A stretch of DNA of 64,000 bases from Tribonema minus (Eukaryota; Sar; Xanthophyceae; Tribonematales; Tribonemataceae). The notes under the pieces were generated by a model. It saw nothing but the letters and a program-made list of their open reading frames with translations, did no database searches and was not told the origin of the DNA. Positions 12,168 through 20,700 of this stretch are shown one piece after another. The stretch lies in NCBI GenBank assembly GCA_017506865.1, contig JAFCMP010000539.1, positions 496,001 through 560,000 of the forward strand. The letters are read 5' to 3'. A program made the translations under genes and the position numbers. Numbering within the stretch: position 1 is the first letter of the stretch; every line of letters starts with the position of its first letter.

Positions 12168-13157
12168 ACAGCGTCGGCAGCGGCGGCGACGGCGGCGGCC
12201 GCAGCACAGGCGCCACACCAGGTCGCACGCCTTCCCCGGCCAGCAGCGCTGCTGCTTCCGCGGCGCGTCGTCAGCAGCAGCGCCCGCGCGGCACGCTCCC
12301 CCGCCCCTCATCGTGGCCGCGCGACGGCGCCCACGCCGATCAACTCGCCTCCACTCACCAACGATGCAGCACGCGTGCACGACCTCGATCACCGTGGCGT
12401 AGCTGTCCCTGCGGAGCTGCGCAACGGCGGGCACCTGCGCCAGCGCAGGGAGTTTAATGCGGACCACATCAGGCAGCTGCTGCACGGCAAGAGCACCTTC
12501 TATATGCTGCAGTACAACCTGCTGCGACTGCGCGGGTCCGGGCTGCTTGTGGTGTTCACCACAACGGCAGCTGCAGCACGCTGCCCGCTCCAGCTGCAAG
12601 GGCTCTACAGCAGCGCGCGGCTGTACGCGCGTGATGCGCGGCGGCACACCTGACGGTCAATGCACGCCAGCCGGCACGCTGTGGCATCACGCACGAAACA
12701 TCGCATGCTGCTGTAGAGTCCTTGCAGCTGGAGCAGGTAGCGTGCTGCAGGTACCTTTGTGGTGAACACCGCAAGCACCCCGTAGCCGCGCAGTCGCAGC
12801 ACTTCGTACTGCAAAACGTAGATGGTGTCTATGCGGTGCAGCACCTGCCCAATGTGCGCATTGAACTCCCCGCGCCGGCGCAGGTCCTCGCCAATGCGCA
12901 GCTCCACGATAACAGCTAAGCCACGCTCATCGAGCTTGTACACATATGCTGCTGCGTCTGTGGGGGAAGGCGAGTTGATCGGCGCGGGCGCCGCCGCGCG
13001 GCCATGATGAGGGGCGGAGGAGCGTGCCGTGCGAGCGCTGCTGCTGACAATGTGATGGAGGGGCGCCGCGGTAGCAGCAGCGCTGCTGGCTGGCGAAAGT
13101 CCACGACCTGGTCCGACGCCTGTGCTGCTGCCGCCGTTATCTGCCGACGCTGTCAAT
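12168..13157. repeat. Fold-back inverted duplication 1 with two related open frames
   Basis: The plus arm (about 12168-12643) and the minus arm (about 13157-12686) are diverged copies of one ~480 bp segment arranged tail to tail around a spacer of about 40 bp. Each arm keeps an open frame in corresponding orientation. The plus copy has 'REFNADHIRQLLHG', 'YMLQYNLLRLRGSGLLVVF' and 'LQLQGLYSS'. The minus copy has 'GEFNAHIGQVLHRIDT', 'YVLQYEVLRLRGYGVLAVF' and the same 'LQLQGLYSS'. Conservation at protein level despite DNA divergence suggests the ancestral segment was coding. I do not recognise the family. No start, stop and splice set fits convincingly, so these may be relics of a mobile element gene. 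Confidence 0.65.
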
Positions 13158-13189
13158 CAGCGGCGGCGCGGCGGCAACAGCCGCAGCGG

Positions 13190-13530
13190 CTGCACCGGCG
13201 GCGGAGGGGGGGGACCAGCCAGAGGGCTCCGCCGCGGGGCGCGCGCCGCCGCCGCCGCCACTGCCGCCGTGAAGGTGAACGTGCGGCGGCGCGGCGGCAG
13301 GCTGAGCGCTGCCTGCAGCGGGAAGGCAGCCAGGGGACCGCGTGGCGTGCACAGCTGCCACCGCCACGGCCGCTGATGTGCAGCAGCGGTGGCGCGGAAG
13401 CAGCAGCGGCAGCGCTGCCTGCGGCGGCGGGGGGGGACCAGTCAGAGGGCTCCGCCGCGATGCGCGCGCCGCCGCCACCGCCGCCGCCGCCGCCGCCGTG
13501 CAGGTCGAGTAGCGGCGGTGGCGCCGCGGC
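13190..13530. repeat. Two tandem GC-rich units
   Basis: The segments near 13190-13310 and 13395-13530 share 'GGGACCAG.CAGAGGGCTCC' followed by GCC/CGG-rich sequence and similar ends. The period is about 220 bp. No gene is recognised. Confidence 0.55.
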
Positions 13531-13689
13531 AGAGAGAGTGTAGGCTGCGGCGGCGCTGCTGCCAAATGCAGGCCACGGCACTGCAGCTGTTGTGCGCGTC
13601 GCCAACGCCGCTGCCAAGGTCTGCAGTGTGTGCTCCGTTGGCGCTGTCACAGTCGCGGCCTCCGCTGTTGCTGACACAGTCGCGCCCTC

Positions 13690-13945
13690 CGCGCTGCGAC
13701 AGCGGCGCAGAGAACTGCTTGAACGTCAACCAGCGCCGCCCCGTCACCCTGGAGGCACGGGCATCCGCCGCAGGACGCGCCGAAGTCAAAGTTAAAGTCA
13801 AAGTCAAAGTCGGCGCGCGCCGAAGTCGAAGTTAAAGTCAAAGTCAAAGTCGGCGCATCGCGGCGTCAGGTGCCTGTGCCGCTAGGGTGCTGGGGCGTCG
13901 TCGGTTGACGTTCAAACGGTTCTCTGCGCCGCTGTCGCGTCGCAG
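13690..13945. repeat. Fold-back inverted duplication 2 with (AAAGTC)n in the loop
   Basis: The segment around 13690-13765 recurs in inverted orientation at about 13866-13945. Both arms encode the same short motif on opposite strands ('LTFKQFSAPLS' and 'LTFKRFSAPLS'). The spacer at 13786-13850 holds two copies of a block built from AAAGTC/GAAGTC hexamers separated by 'CGGCGCGCGCC'. Confidence 0.65.
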
Positions 13946-14462
13946 CGCGCTGAGCAGGCGGAGGGTGCGCAGATGGAAGCAGCTCCTGCAGCTCCTGCTG
14001 GAGCAAGAGCTCTGTTACATTGTTGTCCGCGTAGACCTGAGCATCGCCACCGCCGTGCGCCAGATCCTGCCATATGGCGTGCGTGCCGAGGGCACGCTCC
14101 GCGTCGTTGGCTTCCGGCGGCTGGGACGTCTGATGTGTGTGCCGCACTGTTGGCCAATGGCGACTGCCGATGCAACAGGGAGCTGGAGCTGCTGCTGCAG
14201 CAGCTGCCGCTGCGCGTGCATGGACGGCTTCGCGGTGGCAGGGGGGCCAATGACGTCACGACTGAAGGGGGTTCGGGTGGGGCTGGCATGTCTGTCTCTG
14301 AAGGGGGTGAGACTCCCCGAGGATTCCTCGATGCGCCTGCCGTTTGGCGGCGCTGCTGCCGTCGGTACGAGGGTCCTTGAGCGTGGACTGTCGCGGCGCG
14401 CAGCAGCGTGTACGCACATCAGCCTGGAAATTGCAGTCAGGCGCCATTGGCAACGGGTTTGA
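13887..14462 (+). CDS. Hypothetical open frame, 191 codons
   Basis: This frame follows fold-back 2 and includes 'LLQLLLEQELCYIVVRVDLS' then 'ATAVRQILPYGVRAEG', which reads like folded protein rather than repeat translation. I recognise no family. It may be another relic of the element that built the neighbouring fold-backs. Overlapping frames on the other strand make the strand assignment uncertain. Confidence 0.2.
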   Translation: MLGRRRLTFKRFSAPLSRRSALSRRRVRRWKQLLQLLLEQELCYIVVRVDLSIATAVRQILPYGVRAEGTLRVVGFRRLGRLMCVPHCWPMATADATGSWSCCCSSCRCACMDGFAVAGGPMTSRLKGVRVGLACLSLKGVRLPEDSSMRLPFGGAAAVGTRVLERGLSRRAAACTHISLEIAVRRHWQRV

Positions 14463-14469
14463 GCTTAAG

Positions 14470-15780
14470 CTCGTTCGTTGTCTGGTCCAGAGTGGACTCA
14501 CTGACATGTCATTTTCACCAGACTATAGATGTATCATTGATCATGTTGAGCGTTGCTGTGAAGTTCTGAACCGATTTAATCAGGTTGTGTTGAGTGTCAC
14601 ATGTCACACATGGATTGCGCGCTTGTCATTCACCTTGTGATGCCGGTTTTGAGTTTCACTCCAACATGATTTTGTGATTTCTGAAGTTGCTGCAGAAATT
14701 CTTTCGGTGCTGGCACTCATTGCCCCGCGTTCATCAAATACGTGTCTCGCTGAAAGAACATGACCACCGTGACCTTCTGCAGGCACGCTCTTTCGCGGTC
14801 ACCTATGAAAGGCTATCAACAGTCACCAAAAATGAAAACCCAACATGCTTGCACATGCCCCCAAAGAAAACTTAGGGCCTGCATGGGCCTGCATGTCTCG
14901 ATGACCTGATAACATCTGCATGTCTCTATGTAGCATCTGAGAATTCACTTTGTCTGATCGATGCCTGCAGCCCAGCTTGAGGCCACATGGAGATGTCATG
15001 GACGTTGACACTCCAAGCAGTTGCTGGCCGCACCGCATAGAAGTAGGTTTTATCATACATTATGGCAAGCCTCACCTGCATGCCGCGCGGCGTCTGCCTG
15101 CCAGTGGACTCTCGAGGGGGCGTTTGGCTGAAGGGCGACCGCCGCCCATGCTATCGGTGCGGGCGTTGAGGGCAGTGGGGCTCTCTGGCGATACCGTCTC
15201 TTCGTGTTCTGTCGCGCTGGAGCGGCAGCCGCTCCATGCTGCACACACACAGACTGCGGTGCGAGGTTTGCGCTGCCGGGAGGTGTGTGTACCACTGAAT
15301 GGCAAGGCCACTAGCTGCATGCCACGCCAGCCGGCAGGCATGGTCAATGGTCTCATCCAGGATGGATCAGCCGCGGTGATTCGCCAGCCATCGGCAATGT
15401 CCACGAGGGCGTTGATTAACTTGGTTCGGGAGAGTTGAGATCGCGGGAGACGGGTTTTGCAATAATTATATTCACGGGGCCCGGCGGTTCGGCGCTGGCT
15501 GGGCCGGCACCTGCAACAGTGCGATGCGCCGCACGGAATCGGTGACGTCGCCTTGAAGTTGAAGTTGATTCCATTCCCACCTTTCTCCGCGTATGCGCTG
15601 CCCCATCAACAACGGGTGTGGCGACGGCAATGCAGCGCCGCTGCCTGAGTTTTGCCCCCATCACCAACAAGCCTTCACGGGGTACCGACATGTACCCCTA
15701 AATAAGGATAAACTAGATGTGACGGTGGGGAGCAGTTGGAGTGGACACCGGCGTCCTGGAATAACATGCAGTCTCCCCAG
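14470..15780. other. Spacer, no gene recognised
   Basis: Short minus-strand frames (for example 15072-15404 with 'DIADGWRITAADPSWMRPL' and 15416-15691) could be pieces of the same element as the fold-back to the right. They show no known domain and are separated by stops. Confidence 0.35.
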
Positions 15781-15781
15781 G

Positions 15782-16195
15782 GTGTGGCGCGGCGGCAACA
15801 CGGGCAGGAAGATTTACAGCTCCGGAGACGAGCGTGCGTATTGTGAGCCATCAGTGCCACAGATTAAAGAATGTCGACGTGCCTTTCTGATATCGCCCCG
15901 CCGACAAGAGGCACAACCCATGCAGGATTACACACCGCCCCCCGCAGCCCCTGTATGGCCTCCGTGATGTGATGGGAGCACCCGCCGCCCTTCGGGTCCA
16001 ACACATCGCGAAGGCCATACAGCGGCTGCCGGGGGCGGTGCGTGATCCGGCATGGCTTGTGCCTCTCGTCGGCGGGGAACGTTGAGATTTTTTTCGTTCA
16101 GAATTGTGGCACATGGCTCACAATACACACGCTTGTCTCCGGAGCTGAAAATCTTGCTGCCCTTGTTGCCGACGTTGCCACACACCGGGCACTGC
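15782..16195. repeat. Fold-back inverted duplication 3 carrying a Cys-rich motif
   Basis: The plus arm (15782 to about 15975) and the minus arm (16195 to about 15996) are copies of one ~195 bp segment separated by only about 20 bp. The minus arm encodes 'MQCPVCGNVGNKGSK', 'SSGDKRVYCEPCA' and then 'RRREAQAMPDHAPPPAA', which looks like a small C4 zinc-binding unit. The plus arm encodes the matching 'GRKIYSSGDERAYCEPS' with cysteines partly lost. A strong cruciform or hairpin would form. Confidence 0.7.
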
Positions 16196-16502
16196 ATGTT
16201 GTCTCAGGACGTGCCAGAACTTCACTTGAACTGCTCCCATGTCAAATCTTTAGTTGGGGAAATTAATAAAAGTACATGTAGATCCCCGTGCAGGCTTGTT
16301 ACTGATGGGGCAACCACTCAGGCAGCGCGCTTGTCAGAGCACTGCAGCCAGTATCATCAGTAGCGACGGCTGCAATTGCCACACAGGCGGTCGCTAGCAT
16401 TCGGGAACGATCAGCGCCGCTGATGCACACTCAGGGTCCCCAGCAGCGGAAGTGACGCCGACAGCAGCAGCAGCGCCATCGGACTTACTGGCTCGTACAT
16501 TG

Positions 16503-16600
16503 TATCAATTCTTGCTCAGGGCGCGAAAAAGCCCAGATGAATGGAATCCAAGCTTGCTGTACGGAATACACATGTCGTGCGACAGTCTGAAAGTGTCTCG
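16503..16600 (+). repeat. Dispersed repeat family 2
   Basis: The core 'GCTCAGGGCGCGAAAAAGCC' followed by 'CAGATGA..GG' and 'GACAGTCTGAAAGTGTC' recurs at 35200-35293 (close match) and, more diverged, at 31117-31222. The copies are about 100 bp and in the same orientation. No coding capacity; possibly a SINE-like element. Confidence 0.6.
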
Positions 16601-16629
16601 ATGACGACCTCTCTAACGACGCCGCCGAA

Positions 16630-17300
16630 TGTACATGCAGCACCTGCCCTCGGCGCGGTCAACGGCGTCGCATAGCAGCGTCGAGGCCTCTACCGGAGCA
16701 GAGCAGCTGCAGCTGCGCATGGCGGCTGAGCAGCCTGCGCATGACTTCCGAATCGGAGGGTCGGCGCAGGATGCGCCGCGCGCCTTCGCGGGTCCGCCAC
16801 CGCCCCCAGGCGCCGATGGTTCGGGCTACAGCAGACTGAGTCTGTTTGTACGCGCGCTGAAGGCACGGAGCGCTGCGCCGCAGCAGCTGCCCCCGGCTCC
16901 ATCGTCGGCGCGGCACGGCGTCAGGGCCTGCACTGGCGCGCAGCGGCGGCGGCAGCAGCAGCAGCAGCAGCAGCAGTAGCAGCAGCATCAGTACCAGCAG
17001 CAGCAGTACCAGCAGCAGCGCACGGCGGCTGAGCAGCCTGCGCATGACTTCGGAGGGTGAGCTGCAGCGGGCAGCGCGCGCTTCAAGTTTGCGCAGGACG
17101 CGCTGCGCGCCTTCGCGGCTCGGCCGCCGCCCCTAGGCGCCGGTGGCGCGGGCTCGGGGGTTTGAGTCTGTTTGTGCACGCGTGGGAGGGGCACGGCAAT
17201 CCTCCTCAGCACCTGCCCGCAAATGTGTCGGCGTGGCACGGCGGCATTGGACGCGCGGGAGGGTATGAGCTCGACTGGATCGCAGAAGGTCGTCGCCTCC
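16630..17300. repeat. Two tandem copies of a ~300-350 bp GC-rich segment
   Basis: The copies start around 16730 and 17030 with 'GCAGCCTGCGCATGACTTC' and share 'GAGTCTGTTTGT.C.CG' about 110-120 bp later. Between them is a CAG-rich microsatellite (about 16955-17020). Corresponding plus-strand frames read 'LSLFVRALKARSAAPQQLP' and 'LSLFVHAWEGHGNPPQHLP', so the unit may once have been coding; no family is recognised. Confidence 0.55.
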
Positions 17301-17583
17301 GTTGATGAAGTTCTCATGCACCTCGACGCTGACCGGTGGTTTGCACTGGATGGACCGTATGCCCCCATCGCGTGGCCCATCACTGCGATCAACAACTGCA
17401 GCTGGTGGGCTCAGTCACCTTCCCCCCCCCTCCCGTTTCCCCCTCCCCCCTGCGCCACACACACGCATACACATTTGCAGGCCACGATGGTGTACATTAC
17501 ACTGTCTCTTCAGCCCTGATATGTATGCAGATCTGTTCAATCTAACTGCGTTTTCCTCTGCATGCAGCCGAGTAATTCGTGTG

Positions 17584-17634
17584 GGTATTGGAGTGGGGTC
17601 ACGGGTTCGAATCCCCCTACTTTTTGATACCCAC
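17584..17634 (+). other. tRNA-like minihelix (T-arm motif inside a 7-bp acceptor-like stem)
   Basis: 'GGTCACGGGTTCGAATCCC' matches the variable-loop/T-arm consensus of tRNAs (B box). It is flanked by 'GGGTATT' and 'GATACCC' plus A, which pair as a 7-bp acceptor-like stem. The whole is only about 51 nt and has no D-arm or anticodon arm, so it is not a normal tRNA gene. A tRNA-derived repeat or pseudogene is likeliest. Confidence 0.35.
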
Positions 17635-17779
17635 GAATGTGAGGCTCGTTCGCGAGTGGCTCGATCAGCAGACCGAGGCGTAGCGGCGATGTTTAAAAAG
17701 TTCAAGTTCTCGGTGACTCACAAGTTCAAAAGCAGGATTCGCCCACGCCTGCCTCTGATCAGGAGCTGAGGAGAAAGCA

Positions 17780-20700
17780 ATGCGCGGAAGCAGACTCTCT
17801 GCGGCGGCAGCGGCTTGCATGGCCCTATGCTACATGTGCCACAGCACAGTTGGGTTTGTTTCACCCCCATCGACCAGGTATCATGACACTCAGTGTACTC
17901 ATGGCCGCTTACGCAGCCAGCAGTACCGCCATTGGAGCCGGCAGCAACTAAATCCGCTCAGTAGAAGGACCAGCTGGAAGCGATGGGGTGGCAGTGAGGA
18001 CGAAGCGGATGGGACTTGCAGCAATGAAGCAGATACACGACAGCAGGAGCAGGAGCACGGCGAAGCACGGAGTAAAGCAGCTGAGGAAGGGAACGATGAC
18101 GACGCTATTCAGTTGCCTCCGCAGGACTGGCGGCGCTTCCGGGCAAAGCTGATCGCCGGGTCAGAGGAGGTGAGACAGATCTTCGCGAAGGCCGACGCAT
18201 GTTTCGGCATCGGCCAGCTTATAGAGAGCGTGCGGGCGCAAGCACTTCAAAATGCAAAGTACAGCATCACTACATATCAAAGTTGCGGGACTGTGTTTAC
18301 ATACAGACTACTCCTGAACGTGGCTTGATGCTCAGCTGGCTCCATCTGGTGACTGTAACCAATAAGTGTCATTCAATGATTTGCCTATGTCACGCACTTC
18401 AAAACGACCAAGCTTGCCCTAAAGTTTATCTCTTCGCGCAAGCGCAAGCATCTGCAGACTTGTACCGTTCCTGTTCAATGCTCAGCTGCACCCGCTGACG
18501 GAATTCATTGGACAATTGTAGACTGCAGCTGCGACACCAGCGTCTCCTCAGTAAAGTTGCACTGTTGCACGTAGCATGTCGAAACCTCACTGGTGCCTAC
18601 GCGCAGTTACAGGGCGGCCTTTTTGCACTGCTCTGTGGAAAACAAATACCCTGACTGTGAATCAAGGGGCCTGAGTTCAGCGCTGCATGCTTGTGCGCGA
18701 AGACCAGACTGTAAGTACGAATATCACCAGGTACACTTCAACATTTGATAACATGATGGCTGCCACTGCTGACCGCTACAGGTACTGCATGCACATAACC
18801 TGAAGCGCGCTGCCAGTCAAACCCATGCACACAGACTTTCGTCCAGGACGCTGTTGCCACTAACTTCTTCTTCGCACAGGCTGTGCATGTACGAGTTGCG
18901 TGTGATTGTGCTGGATCAACGCCCATGCTGCTCTTGAATCCCTTGGATGCGCTCTCGTCCATGCGCATGTGCAGCAGTGCTTCGGCGTAGTGTTGGCCGC
19001 TGGCCGTTGTCGATGCTGAGCGCTGACCATTGTCAATGCCGAGGTGTCGCTGTTGCAGTGCACGAGCTTCGTATCCAACTGCAACAGGCCACCACGAGGG
19101 CTCGAGTCTCTCACTCACCCCCACATGATGAGTACGTTCGCACTTGCGTCCACCCAAGTAGCCTGATGAAATCGCAACTCAACAACGGCAATTTGCTGCG
19201 ATGGGCGTGGATGATACAAAACAATTTAGAACGTGGTGCAGCATCGCCATGCGATCTGTCGCAGAACTGCATCTCAGGTTTTCTGGGAGCGTCCCCGCCT
19301 GAAGTTCAAGAAAGGACGGAGCAGTCTATGCACGGACCTCCACCTTGAACTTCAACGTGTGTGTTACAAACACAATTCAAAGGCTCAGGACCAGGCGGTG
19401 GCTCTGTCGCGCAGCTCTCTACAAGCTGTTGCGGTAGCAGTTTCAGGGACCAGCCACCTGCCCACCTTCACTCGAAGGCTGCGAGTGATTCCAGCCTCAC
19501 AGCATGCATGTCTGTAAACCTAATGAAGAAAGGACGGAGCAGTCTATGCACGGACCTCCACCTTGAACTTCAACGTGTGTGTTACAAACACAATTCAAAG
19601 GCTCAGGACCAGGCGGTGGCTCTGTCGCGCAGCTCTCTACAAGCTGTTGCGGTAGCAGTTTCAGGGACCAGCCACCTGCCCACCTTCACTCGAAGGCTGC
19701 GAGTGATTCCAGCCTCACAGCATGCATGTCTGTAAACCTTTGGTAGGTAATGTCAGAACGTACGCTGACTTCAAGACAACCATGACAGCTTCACGTTGAT
19801 CATGCCACCTCTCCCATCATACCTCTTCATAATGCTACTTCAGCTTGGCCCATGCCATGCCCCCCCGGGTCATGCCTCAGCATGCCCCATGATTTGCTGC
19901 TGAGAGCCATAGTGACATACGCTTAGATACTGGAGAGTGTACAGTAGCATATGTCACACTCATACGCCTAGGGCTGGTCTACCTAGGGTCCGTATTGACC
20001 AGTGAAACCCCCCCCCGCCACGCACACACACCCGCATCCCCTCCTGCCCACCCGCGCATGTCGCCACCAGAAGCAGCTGCAGCAAAACGTAAACCTGCAG
20101 CTTCATGGTGTCGAAACATGGGCGCACGAGCTCCTGGCTCCTGGGCCGGGCTGCCGTCTGCTGTCCACGTGTACTGCAGATGTACTGCTGATGCACACCG
20201 TCAGGGGAACATTCCCCCCCATTCAGTGAACTACACTCTCACACCCCCCCCCCCCCCCCCCTTCCGGGTTTTTCAGGCGTGGCACGAGCGGCTGCAGCGG
20301 AACGTCAACCCGCGGCTTAAGGACGTGGAAACGTGGGCGCACGAGTTGGCGGCGCCCGAACCGGGCTGTCTGCTGCTAGCGAGCCCTGACCACTTCACTG
20401 GACAAGAGAGCCAGTACAGCCAGGCGGTCATCTTCCTCGTGCAGCACAACGCCAACGGCAGCGTCGGCTTTGTGCTGAACCGCCCGACGCAGTTCACGAT
20501 AGGGACGGTGACGACGGGGATGGAGGTGTTCAACGCGTGCCCGCTCATGTGGGGGGGGGACCTGGGGAGGGGGACGGTGCAGATGGTGCACGCGTTCGAC
20601 GCGGAGAGGATGCCGGGGGCGCGCAAGGTGCGTCACCTGCCTCTTTTTACTGCAACTTCAACTGTAATGCACGGAAGTACTCCTTTGAGAATGCACTTAG

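Noticed and set aside
19040-19115. Minus-strand fragment 'EPSWWPVAVGYEARAL' resembling the PWWP-like exon of the CDC6-like genes
   Set aside because: Similarity covers only a few residues and DNA similarity is marginal; chance cannot be excluded.
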